NCBI GenBank assembly: GCA_936450465.1
Contig: OW388302.1
Span: forward strand, 58,902,459 to 58,966,458
DNA: 64,000 nt
Origin: Gibbula magus
Taxonomy: Eukaryota; Mollusca; Gastropoda; Trochida; Trochidae
Reading direction: 5' to 3'
Shown: positions 1 to 10,313 of the stretch, piece after piece
How positions within the stretch are numbered: position 1 is the stretch's first letter
Layout of the letters: each line of letters starts with the position of its first letter
Notes under the pieces: generated by a model
Databases searched by the model: none
The model's input: only the letters and a program-made list of their open reading frames with translations
Told to the model about the DNA's origin: nothing
Position numbers and translations under genes: made by a program

Positions 1-120
1 TCTGAAGGAATTGGATAAAAATCTAAAAGAGAAAAACAGTAATTAGTGCCAAACCCTTTATACCCAATGCTTTCAATGAATCTTCACTATCTTGACACAG
101 AAAATGTGCCATTTACTTGA

Positions 121-1917
121 ATGTATTTCCTGTTATGGTCATGGCAGATAATCACTATCTTGCTTCTCAGTCAGTTAGTTTTCACTTCCCCAAGAAATAG
201 AAGCATAATCATTTGCAACCGGTCAATCATGAACCCCGAGAAAAAAGCGTTGTACAACACCAATTCAAGAAAATCTGGCAGACAGGAGAGATTTAATATT
301 GAGTTCCAATGCGGGGCGGAGGTGAAGGAAGGAATAAAAAGAAAGATGGGCCAAGTAAAGGACATACTATCTGAAGGTAAAGCAAATCTTCAGGTTAATA
401 ATGTGGACGTTATGGAGAAGATTCTTGATTTCTTCATCACATCCCACAAGGTGGAAAATGATGACGCAGTGAATCGCCCAGAGTTAACACCAGCATACTG
501 CTCAACTGACAGAGAGAATGTTGACCAGTGTATCTTTGTGACTGCAATACAATCTGTAGAGACACTATCTAATATGATAGCCGACCACACAAGGACCTGT
601 AACAACGCTTTCTATACAACAGTGAAGAAGTACAGCCGAGGACATGTGGTGGTGGTTGATGTCAGGTGTAAAAGTTGCAACTGTTTACTCCAGCCTTGGG
701 GTTCATCACCTTATCTTCCCAACCAAAAGTTTCTAGTAAACTACAGGATGGCACATGGATATTTTTGCAGTGGAATGTTAAAAATTCAGTATGAAAGGAT
801 GTGTCAAGCAGCCAATTTGGATTATCTGTCCTATTCTTACTTAAATACCAACATGCAAGGAGTAGATCACCTGTACAGCAACTGTGTGAAAGAAGAATAC
901 GGAGAAAGCTGCAGTGATGCGTTGAGGGAGGAGATCGGGATCACGGCTTTACAATCTGAGAATGAGGAAGCCACGGGAATCGACATCATGACAGATGCAA
1001 GGCATGGATGGAGGAAGAATTCCCAACACACTGATGTTGTTTGTATTGGCAGCAACACTCATAAGGTCCTGATTGACGAAATTGTCTCTAAGGAAGATGA
1101 TCCTGTGTCTCAGCGTCATGAGCGTTTGGGAACTGAACGCATCTATTCCTACCTTGAAACTCACCCTGACGGACCTGTGTATGTAAGGATGCATGCACAT
1201 GACAGGAACATGTCAGTCAATAAGTACATTCGGTGTGAACAACCACTGACTATCAATCAAAATGATACGTGGCATGCCTTGAAGTCAGTAGAAAGGGAAA
1301 TGAAAAAAATCACAAGAGGTTCACAACACAGACATGGAGTCACATGGCATGAAGAGCTTAGCGACAAGATATCCTCAGTGAGAACTCATATTCATCATTC
1401 ACTGAGAAATTCACAGGGAAATGAACTCAAATTTAGATCTTCACTTGACAAAATTGTCAATCATTTTGGAAATAGCCATGAACAATGCGATCCTTTATCA
1501 AGATGCAGAAGTGTGGAGAATTATGAACCATCCAAAATAATCATAACTGATCAAAAAGCTGAAAAAATGTTGTTGAATGCCCTTCAAAATTGTCTGATAT
1601 ATAAGAAGCCTAAAGATTTTTTGTTTGCAACTGACACTTCTTACGTAGAGTCTTTCAATAATGTCATGAATGTTTTTCACAATAAGAGGATATCATTTGG
1701 AAGGACAGAATACTTCAGGAGAAGTCACCTGGCTGTGCTGTACTGGAATGAGAATGTGGACAGAGAATCAACTAGTGAGTGGATCCCACCTGCCCGCAGA
1801 CTCGCGCCACAGTTACACCAGCACAGAAACACAGCTGGCAAAAAACATTTAGTCAAACCAAACTACAGCTATCAAGCACGGATCTGGAATAGATTCATTG
1901 GAAAATTCTTTGAGTAG
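121..1917 (+). CDS. DDE-transposase-like protein, intact 598-aa ORF
   Basis: Single uninterrupted ORF. Candidate catalytic acids of an RNase-H-fold transposase can be read: D292 in IMTDARHGWRKN, D361 in HDRNMS and E510 in YVESFNN, followed by a conserved-looking tail (KRISFGRTEYFRRSHLAVLYWNENVDRE). Cysteine pairs near residues 181-190 (CKSCNC) may bind zinc. From memory, this pattern (MTDARHGWRKN, then a VESFNN block) belongs to repeated uncharacterised proteins of invertebrates and fish, probably DNA-transposon derived. The assignment of the three acids is my inference. The hydrophobic N-terminus (residues 1-25) resembles a signal peptide but is probably not real coding sequence: a possible splice acceptor (ttgcttctcag) lies near 170, so the true start may be in an exon before the window. 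A degenerate relative lies at 24313-25010. No terminal inverted repeats were recognised around it. Confidence 0.6.
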   Translation: MYFLLWSWQIITILLLSQLVFTSPRNRSIIICNRSIMNPEKKALYNTNSRKSGRQERFNIEFQCGAEVKEGIKRKMGQVKDILSEGKANLQVNNVDVMEKILDFFITSHKVENDDAVNRPELTPAYCSTDRENVDQCIFVTAIQSVETLSNMIADHTRTCNNAFYTTVKKYSRGHVVVVDVRCKSCNCLLQPWGSSPYLPNQKFLVNYRMAHGYFCSGMLKIQYERMCQAANLDYLSYSYLNTNMQGVDHLYSNCVKEEYGESCSDALREEIGITALQSENEEATGIDIMTDARHGWRKNSQHTDVVCIGSNTHKVLIDEIVSKEDDPVSQRHERLGTERIYSYLETHPDGPVYVRMHAHDRNMSVNKYIRCEQPLTINQNDTWHALKSVEREMKKITRGSQHRHGVTWHEELSDKISSVRTHIHHSLRNSQGNELKFRSSLDKIVNHFGNSHEQCDPLSRCRSVENYEPSKIIITDQKAEKMLLNALQNCLIYKKPKDFLFATDTSYVESFNNVMNVFHNKRISFGRTEYFRRSHLAVLYWNENVDRESTSEWIPPARRLAPQLHQHRNTAGKKHLVKPNYSYQARIWNRFIGKFFE

Positions 1918-3310
1918 ACAGGCATGCACCAAATGGATAATTAATGTAATTTGCTTAATTTATATGTTTCCATTGCAGATGTATCAAATCAAATCATATA
2001 ATGTGATTGTTTTAATAGATAATATTGGGCAAAATAAGTTTATCATATTGTATTGAATTGTTCTTAAAGAGATTCGGAATTGTTTGAACCCTTACACTAG
2101 TATGTTCTTAGATCCTGTCATCATAATGTTAATACAAGTTGCAATGTATGTGCTATTAGAACCTGACAACTATATCCAAGTGCGGTACATGGAACTAGAT
2201 ACCTTCATAAGTGTTCTCAACAAATTTCCAGATTTATTAAAATTGAAAATAAATGAAATCAGGTGGCTAAACATGAGTATATTGTGATTGTATATATTGA
2301 TTTATGATTGGATATATTTTGATTGTATATGTAAATCTTGCATGTATATATGCATATGCCAAAAGAAGCAAAATCTTAAGTAATTGTTAAATAATGAATG
2401 ACAAATTAGATAAGACACAAATTCCATCCAATAAAGAACTTACAAATGCACAGACCTTCTTTTTTATTTTCATGAAATGAGACATATATATCAATAATAT
2501 CCCTCACTGTTATTGAACAATATGATCGTTTTCTAAAGGAAATATAACCTCATCATACGAAACATACAAAATATCTGGGGTCTGTAGACTATCAGATTAC
2601 ATCTTCATGCCATGTTAAGATAGCGACACACGACACACACGTAACACATAAACACAGATGTTTAACAGGATTCCGTTTCACTCTCCCCTACACTAAAAAT
2701 GTGATGACCGAGATAAGAATTTACTCCCACGCGGCATGGTTGCTTATTGCTCAATTCTTTTTTCAAAATTGGAAAATCAAAGAAGAAATGGCATAAAGGC
2801 CACGAACAATCAGCCAATTCCCACAAGGTGAATGTACAACATTTAAAAGAGCACAGCCTATCATTGTACAAGAACAGAGTTAATGATTAATTTCAGGCTG
2901 CTTGTACGATTGAGGTTCACTAATGGATGTTGTTAACAACTGTAAAAATTTCGTTAAACCTACACCAATATCCTACCAATATTCTAATAAGCCTGAACAT
3001 TTTCCAAAACTTATTTCGAAAATGTTATATATGTGGCACTGAACATTCCGACAGCCGTTAGCTCTGTAGATACCGTACCTCATGTACAGTAACAGTGTTA
3101 TTGCCTTAACCAGAATATGCAAGATAACGGAGTTTGTTTTCCGCGAAGCAGGTTCCGTGTGTGCGATGATTTCTGCTACCGAGAACATTCAAAACTGATT
3201 TAAAATGTAAATGTACTAAAGCTTTTTCGATTTTTCTTTTATCGGTGACTTTATTACTCATTAATAACACGTCTCCTTTTCAACAAGGCGTTCTTGACTT
3301 ATAGATAGAA
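1918..3310. other. AT-rich intergenic stretch with a weak ancient LINE-tail match
   Basis: No convincing gene. Around 2750-2840 the sequence resembles, at perhaps 60-65% by eye, the 3' untranslated part of the LINE at 6951-12552 (the stretch with aaaggccgcaaaaacatcag), suggesting a very old copy. An AATAAA lies at 2430, but a link to the upstream ORF is speculative. Confidence 0.3.
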
Positions 3311-3312
3311 AG

Positions 3313-3358
3313 GGAGGTGAGGTGAGTTAGGGTTTAACGCCTTTTTCAAGAGTATTTC
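3313..3358 (-). repeat. Short 5'-truncated SINE 3' end
   Basis: The gaggtgaggtgagtt tail and the following gtttaacgcc and tttcaagagtatttca blocks match the 3' end of the tRNA-derived SINE seen complete at 20783-21093. Orientation is minus, since the tail is on the left. Confidence 0.5.
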
Positions 3359-3583
3359 AATGACTTGGTTACAGACGTTTGATACCACCGCGTGCTACCG
3401 CAACGTCAAAATCGACGCGTGACGTCATAGTCGTTTTTGGTTGACGTCTCAATGTTAGCCGCGCGACTGCAATAGCGGGTGATCTATTTGGAAGTGAGCG
3501 TCACTAAAAACGTTTTTTTTGCAATTCAGCGCTATTTATATCTTTGAGTAAAAAATAAAATACTCAACTCGGTCCCGTTTGAT

Positions 3584-3675
3584 AACATGTTTATGAAACT
3601 CGTGAATGGCATCGGTATTTAACTCGCTTTCGCTCATTAAAATACCAAACCATTCACTCGTTTCATAAACATGTT
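3584..3675. repeat. Inverted repeat, 26-bp arms (hairpin)
   Basis: Left arm 3584-3609 and right arm 3650-3675 are inverted copies agreeing at 24 of 26 positions (aacatgtttatgaaac is shared), separated by 40 bp that are themselves partly palindromic. Probably a miniature foldback or MITE remnant. Confidence 0.65.
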
Positions 3676-3771
3676 CATGATGACATCAGGTGGAGTTTTC
3701 AGACAAAAAACTCTCTTTATGGAAAAAGATTAGATCATGTGATAAGAGTTGCCTAGTAACCAAGTAAACTG

Positions 3772-4391
3772 AGGTGAGTTTGAGTTTAACGCCGCTTTCA
3801 AGAATATTTCACGTATATCGCGGCTGCTAGTATTATGGCAGGGAGAAAGCCCGCAACTCCATGCGGGGATTAAAACTAATTAAATCCTTGTCAAATCATC
3901 TGTCAAAAAAACCCAAAATGGCCGCCCTTTTTCTGGTTAATTAACGCATATACAACATAGCCACATAATAATTATTATTATAAGAAAATGTAAAATGATA
4001 CTTGCTATACATGGGTACAAATGGTGTGCACAGGAACTCGATATCTCAATTAAAACGTAGGTAAAACGTAGGTAAAAACAAAACAACCCCTATATAACAG
4101 AGTATGGCGTAGTTTGTTTACCCACGTTTTACCTACGTTTTAATTACGATATCGAGTTCATGTGTACTTGTGTCGCTAAGAATATCCAAACGATATAGCA
4201 ATTGATTTTAAAGAAAGTGTACGTAAAATATCACATTCCTCCACACTTATGACAGCGACAATGATAACTATATATTTGTTGAGACAATGCATAGCAACAT
4301 GGTGTTGTCGGCTTTCTCCTTGAATTAGCAGCCGTGATATAAGTGTAATAGTCTCGAAATCCCAAAATCACCTCAACTCACCTCACCTCAC
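3772..4391. repeat. Foldback element with SINE-derived arms
   Basis: The outer arms are SINE 3' ends facing each other: 3772-3860 (tail left) and about 4305-4391 (tail right, ending cacctcacctcac). An inner inverted pair lies at about 4040-4085 and 4110-4160 (cgatatc, cgttttaatt and acctacgtttta in both orientations). The whole 620 bp could fold back on itself, just upstream of the C1q gene. Confidence 0.6.
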
Positions 4392-4489
4392 TTAGATACT
4401 GTATGGACAGCTGTTATGTTTCTCTGACCTATATCAAAAGATTGTTTTACTATTTATCTAAACTGGGACAAACCTTTCATGTCGACACT

Positions 4490-6550
4490 ATGGGTAACCC
4501 TGTACTGTTCGTCTGTGTGTTAACATTATTGTTTAATTATTTAACCGGAAGTGATGTTCAGACCTCTGATTCAAACCTTAAAGATCACATGAAGAAGATC
4601 GACGAAGCTTTGGCTGAAATGAAGTCTCATTCTCAAGCTCAAGAACAGAAGTACTCGGCAATATTATCAACCTTACTTTCTCAGCTCAAGCGAAATTCAC
4701 ATGAACTTAACGAAACCACTTTACAATTAGAGGAAAATAAGGCCGAGATATCAGAATTAAAGGAAAGTCACAATGCCACAGTTTCGGAGTTGGATCAGCT
4801 CCGTTCAAAATATAACAATATTGTCGTTGAGAAGGAGGCAGAGATATCTGAATTATGGGAAAGTCACAATGTCACCGTTTTGGAGTTGAATGAGCTCCGT
4901 GAACAACACAACAATGTTGTCGCGGATTTGGCAGGAACTAGGTCTAAGCTTGGAGACTTCGAGAAACGACCCGATTCCAATGGTAAGCATAAACACGTGA
5001 TCTATACTTCGATCTACACTTCGATCTACACGTAAAATTGATAAATGGTTATAAAAATGTGATAGAAAATGAAATGATGCAGTTTGGTAAAGACTAGAGG
5101 GTGCGTTAAAATGTAGACAATACGGGGAACAAGAATATTTTCTGGATGACAACCTCTTTAATGTGAAAATAACAACGTTTCGGAACAAGCTCACTCCTTT
5201 TTTAATTTGAGGTGAGGTGAGTTGGGGGTCTAACGCCAGTTTCACTTATATCGCGGCTGCTATTATTACGGCAGGGAGAAACCATGTCGCCATGCATTGC
5301 GTGAGGTGAGGTGAGTTGGGGTTTAACGCCGCTTTCAAGAGTATTTCACTTATATCGCGGCTGCTAGTATTACGGCAGGGAGAAAGCCCGCAACAATGTG
5401 GCTATGCATTGCGTCGAAACCTGCGAGCATCGGCTGGATCTATCGAACCATGGGTGGTCCTACTCTGACATTCAGTGTAGCATTGTTTTCAGGTTGAATG
5501 TGGCATGTTATGTGTGCCACTTCTAAATGGTCTTCAAAGACTTGTCAATATGGAATATGGTTATGCATTGTGCTGTAACACGCTATCAATTAACATCTGC
5601 AATATTTGATAAATTAGGGTGCTGTGGAACGCGTTTTTATTTAAGATGCATGGTTATAATTTATCTTATATTTAAATTGTTTGTTATTAAAAAATGTCAT
5701 TCTTCATAATAACAATATTGATATTGATGATAATTTGAAGATTGAGTAAGGAGTAAACATATACTCCGAAACGTTGTGTATGTTCATATTAAAGAAGTTG
5801 TTGTCCAGAAAATCTTCCAAATAGTAATGTTTAATGCAAAACAATAACTAGCGTTACTGCATTAAAATCACCGGAAATAAAATGCGTCGACAATTGTATT
5901 ACACCAATTTCAGTAAATCAGTTTATGAAAGTGTGAGTGACTGAGTTATTGTTTAACGCCGCTTCGGCAGTATCACAGCCATTTGCGTCGAGAAATTTAG
6001 GTTAATTGATTAATTTTTTAAATAATTGCTTTATGAAAGTGTCGCTTTATGAAAGTGTCATTCCTATTGATAAATAACATCTTCAATCATGTACAATGTT
6101 TTTCTTTTCTTTTATTGCAATACCGTTCTCGCATTTTAATATTGTTTCAATTCCTTCCTTTCAGGTTACATTGGGTTTCATGCTAAGCTATCGACAGACA
6201 AGACTGTAGTTGCTCACCAACCTATCATTTTCGACCTTGTTTTGAATGACGGGGAAACATCTTATGATAAAAACACTGGAATTTTCACGGTTCCACTGAA
6301 TGGCACCTACCAAATTTGGATTGATTTTGCATTCCAAAAACCTAAGTTTGCTGTTTCATTTACTATCCGTACAAACAAGATGGTCATTAGTCAGGCCTAC
6401 GGAGGCCACTATGACCCCAGCGAATCTGCCTCAACGATAAGTATGTATTATCTACAGCAAGGGGAATCTCTATTGGTTACACCAAGTCACGATGTACATC
6501 TTTATAACTCATTTTGTAACTTTGGTGTTGTGCTCATAAACACTAATTAA
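4490..6550 (+). CDS. Secreted C1q-domain protein with coiled coil, two exons
   Basis: Exon 1 is 4490-4982 (donor GGTAAG at 4983) and exon 2 is 6165-6550 (acceptor TTCCTTTCAG). The junction splits a Gly codon and keeps the frame, giving 292 aa. I start at 4490, not at the in-frame ATG at 4403, because that Met begins a good signal peptide (MGNPVLFVCVLTLLF, residues 1-20 or so). Residues 30-160 are a heptad-rich coiled coil with two internal repeats (AEISEL.ESHN.TV..L), each with an N-glycosylation site (NAT, NVT). Exon 2 encodes a C1q/TNF-like jelly roll beginning GYIGFHAKLS, with GIFTVPLNGTYQIWI and an FCNFGVVLI ending. C1q-domain proteins are greatly expanded in molluscs and often serve as pattern-recognition lectins; that role here is inferred from the family. 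There is no collagen stretch, so the coiled coil probably drives trimerisation. The intron and 3' flank hold SINE and LINE fragments. Confidence 0.85.
5209..5495 (-). repeat. Two tandem SINE fragments in the C1q intron
   Basis: A first truncated SINE 3' end (5209-5300) abuts a second, longer one (5301-5495) in the same orientation, each starting with gaggtgaggtgagtt. The second reaches the gcattcagtgtagcattg zone but lacks the tRNA head. This suggests one insertion next to or into another. Confidence 0.7.
5932..5996 (-). repeat. LINE 3'-end fragment in the C1q intron
   Basis: gtgagtgactgagttattg followed by tttaacgccgcttcggcagt matches the terminus of the LINE at 6951-12552, with a few differences. 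It is a 5'-truncated copy of about 60 bp. Confidence 0.65.
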
Positions 6551-6589
6551 ACAATACCTTATGACATCATTTGAAGTTATCTTTCGTGT

Positions 6590-6642
6590 CTTGCCGCTAA
6601 CGACTACGATTCTGCCGAAGCGGCATTAAACAATATCACTCA
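6590..6642 (+). repeat. LINE 3'-end fragment with TSD, downstream of C1q
   Basis: A 53-bp copy of the LINE terminus in plus orientation (tgccgaagcggcattaaac, then a tcactcac tail), bracketed by ctttcgtgt at 6581-6589 and 6643-6651. It lies about 40 bp after the C1q stop codon, so it is probably in the 3' UTR. Confidence 0.65.
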
Positions 6643-6659
6643 CTTTCGTGTAATTCAGG

Positions 6660-6806
6660 TGCGGGATAGCGGAGTGGTTGGCGCGTTCGGCTTACAACGT
6701 TCGGTCCGGAGTTCGAATGGGTGCTGTAGAGAACTGATTTGGATACAATGCTTCACTGAATTTCAGTGCAGTATCACCAATGGTTCTCCAGTCGCAGCTC
6801 AAGAAT
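6660..6806 (+). repeat. tRNA-derived SINE, 5' part
   Basis: Begins gcgggatagcggagtggttg (A-box-like) and continues to a B-box-like gagttcgaat, then the SINE body (ctgtagagaactg, gaatttcagtgcagtatcacc). It stops before the 3' stem-loop and tail. Confidence 0.65.
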
Positions 6807-6950
6807 GACAGATTATTACTTTTACGTACATTATATATCAGAATCAATTGAGAATAAAATCGAGTCAATATACACTTGCGATTGACTATTAAGACGATTT
6901 TAATTCACCCATTTTAACAATGCCGCAATAAGCGCAGCGATCAAGTTTGA

Positions 6951-7138
6951 GTGAGTGAGTGAGTTATTGTTTAACGCCGCTTCGGCAGTATTGCAGCCAT
7001 TAGCGGCGAGATATTTAATTTATTAGCCTAATTTAAAAAAGAAAATTGCAATTGAAAAACGGAACACGGCACAAAGGCCGCAAAAACATCAGCAAATTAT
7101 CACAAGTTGAATAAAAGCTGATAATGAAAAGTTAAAAT
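6951..7138 (-). other. LINE 3' UTR with terminal stem-loop and (ctca)n tail
   Basis: Read on the minus strand, the last 60 nt hold cgccgct and agcggcg, which can pair as a 7-bp stem around a 20-nt loop. These are followed by ttaaacaataa and a ctcactcactca tail. Every truncated copy in the window ends in this segment. Confidence 0.7.
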
Positions 7139-10100
7139 TTACAATTTGTCAATAAGGTGTATAGCCTTTAGAAAATCTAAAACACGATGCTCACCGAAAT
7201 GAGTAAAAACTTGATTGATTGAAATAGAAGGATAAAAAGTTTCCCTGATATGTGCAGTGTCCCAACACTCACAGAGAATGTGTTTGATTGTGAGAGGGCA
7301 CTGACAGGGTATACATACCGGGGGATCTTCCCCCTTTAAAAGATATGAGTGTGTAAGATGAGAGTGTCCAATACGACATCGTCGTAGGACACAAGCTTCC
7401 TGCCGGGTAAAAGAGGATAGAGATTTGTAACCTAGATGAGGTTGAATAGTGTGAAGTTTGTTATGATGTTGTTGGTCCCATTGGGACTTCCAACGTTGTT
7501 TAATGTAAGATTTAATAGCAGGTTTGGAATCCGTATATGGAACTTTGGTAGGAGAATATGTTTGAGGTTTAATGCTGATTTAGCAGCTGAGTCAGCTTTG
7601 TTATTACCTCTTATACCCATATGGCTAGGAAGCCAGCAGAAGACGATGTCGCATTGGAGACAAGAATTATGAAGTAATAAAATATCCCTGATAAGTGGGT
7701 GATCACTCTTACAGTTTTTAATTGCTTGTAGGCAAGAAAGTGAATCGGAAAAAATAATGTAATTATTAGGGGTTGAGTTTTTAATGTGATGGACGGCCTT
7801 AAGGATGGCCTTAGCTTCTGCAGTAAAGATGCTGCTGCCATCATGCAGCCTTGAAGCATATGTTGTTGAAGGAGTCACAGTTGCTGCTGCAACTATGGAT
7901 CCATCCTTAGAGCAGTCAGTGTAAATTGGTTTATAGTCTGCGAAAAAATCACGTAGTTCAAAAAATGCCTGTTGAAATATTAATTGGTCTGTATTAGATT
8001 TTTTATGAGAAGATAGAGAGAGGTTTACACGGGGCCTGACCAGCTGCCATGGCGGAGCGGCAAGCAGACCGTGCTCTGCTATTGTTGTTAGGTCGATATC
8101 AGAATCTTCAACATGTTGTTGAAGTCTGATACCGAGTGGTGGAATTGCTTTAGGTTTTAAGTTATACAACTGCTGGTATTCAGGATTGAATACGCAGTTG
8201 TATGCAGGATTACAAGGGTTGGCTTTAAGTTTGGTGATATATTGTAGTACTAGCTTGATGCGCCTATCTTCAAGAGATGGCTCATCAGCTTCAACGTAAA
8301 GGCTTTCAACAGGTGAAGTTCTGAAGGCCCCAAGACAAAGCCTGAGACCCTGATGGTGGATAGTATCTAACATTTTGATGTAAGAGTGGCGGGCGGAACC
8401 ATAAATTATGGATCCATAATCCAATTTGGAACGGATGAGTGATCGATAGAGATGAAGAAGAGTTTCTTCATCTCCACCCCATTTATTATTTGAAACGACC
8501 TTTAAAAGGTCTAATGCCTTTAAGCATTTAGCTTTAAGGCTTTTAATGTGTGGGATAAATGATAATTTACTATCAAATGTGAGACCAAGAAACTTGGCCT
8601 CAGGAACGACTTTAATTGGAGTTTTATCAAGGAATAATTCTGGATCTTTGTGCATTTTGCGCATATTGCAAAAATGCACACAAGATGTTTTAGCTTTGGA
8701 AAATTTGAAGCCGTTTTCCAACGACCATTGATGGATTTTATTGAGGCAGAGTTGCAATTGGCGCTCGATTGATGGCATATTTTTGCCTCTGCAGGAAACT
8801 CCAAAATCGTCCACAAATAGTGAACCATCTGTTTGATCATTTAAGACTTTAGCCAAGCTGTTGATTTTAATGCTAAATAATGTGACAGATAAAATGCTAC
8901 CTTGTGGGACACCCATTTCTTGATCAAAGAAATCAGAAAGAGTGGAGCCCACGCGCACTTTAAATTGGCGATCATGTAAAAAATTGGAAATAAATTGAGG
9001 CATACGACCTCGCAAGCCAAATTCAAATAAATCTTTTAGGATGCCATGCTTCCATGTAGTGTCGTAAGCTTTTTCTAAGTCGAAAAAGATAGACACAGCA
9101 TGTTGTTTGTTAATAAATGCATCACGAATAAATGATTCTAAACGAACAAGATGATCAGTGGTACTACGTTGTTTGCGGAAACCACATTGAATATCAGTTA
9201 GTAATTTATTAGTTTCCAAGTACCAAACTAGACGATCATTGATCATCCGTTCCATAGTTTTACATACGCAACTTGTTAAGGCTATAGGACGGTAGTTGGA
9301 AGGGTCTGTATGATCCTTCCCAGGTTTTGGGATTGGCACAATAGTAGCATTGTGCCAACAAGATGGAAAATCACCTGTTTCCCATATATGATTAAATACC
9401 TGAAGTAGAACCTCAAGGCAAGGTTCCGGTAAATGTTTAAGAAGCTGATAATGGATTTCATCAGGGCCGGTTGCTGTATCATGAGCTTTAGAAAGTGCAG
9501 TTTTAAGCTCTGACAAGGAGAAGTGTTCATTATAATCTTCTCCATTGTCAGATTTGAAATTAAGTGGTCGTTTTCCTGTACCTTTTGGTACTTTTGGAAA
9601 GCAGGGACATAATTTGCTGATGAAGAATTTTTAGAGATTGTTTCAGCCAACTTATTGGCAATGTCAGATTTTGATGTGAGAAGGTCATCATTGACCTTAA
9701 GATGTTTTATTGTAGATTTGGAACCTTTGCCTTTAATTCTACTAATCATATTCCAGACTTTGCTGATAGGTGTTCTGGAATTGATCTTAGAGACATAGCC
9801 TCTCCAAGATTCGCGTTTTTGTTGGTTGACTGTGCGTCGAGCTTTAGCTCGAGCCTTGCGATAGTTATCTAAGTTAATTCTTGTAGGTCGTTTACTGAGC
9901 TTGCGTTCAGCTTTTTTACGTGCCTTAATGGCAGTATCGCAGGTTTCATTAAACCATGGCTTGTGAATGCGTGGATTTGCCGAGGTTTAAGGGATAGTTT
10001 CAGTTGCTATATCAATGAGACCTTTAGAAAAGGCCTCAACAGGATCAGTTGCATTGATTATTTCATCATATATAATATGTTCACGGCAGAGGGTAGAAAA

Positions 10101-10313
10101 TGTACCCCAATCAGCCTTAGAAAATTTCCAACGAGGATTGTGCTCCTCGGGAATAGGTGATGAGGGTTCTAATACAATGGGGAAGTGGTCACTGACCATG
10201 AGAAATCTTTGGGCTAGCAAGCACAATTCGTTAAAATTGACCCTAAAGCCTCGACAATTCCACTGAAGAATCGCCATAGATGCGAGGATAAAATATGATA
10301 TTAAAAGCCTCAT
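7139..10313 (-). pseudogene. LINE ORF2: truncated endonuclease, reverse transcriptase, RNase H
   Basis: ORF2 begins at 10313 and has an APE-type endonuclease start (MAILQWNCRGF) fused directly to the endonuclease end (SDHFPI). The catalytic middle, roughly 500 bp judged by family size, is missing. Frameshifts follow between 9990 and 9520. The long open part (9516 to about 7550) carries RT motifs: PIPKPGKDHTDPSNYRPI, GFRKQRSTTDHL, FFDLEKAYD, GVPQGSILS and the active site as FVDDF (the usual form is F/YADD). RNase H follows with its four acids in YTDCSKDGS, AEAKAI, FSDSLS and NNKAD. A last frameshift near 7550 breaks the C-terminal tail, which is intact in the fragment at 19461-20065 (ILCECWDTAHIRDTF, ending DKL). 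The ORF2 stop is at 7139-7141. Confidence 0.85.

Noticed and set aside
121..195. Signal peptide on the 598-aa protein
   Set aside because: The hydrophobic N-terminus precedes a possible splice acceptor and does not fit a nuclear transposase-like protein; it is more likely translated non-coding sequence.
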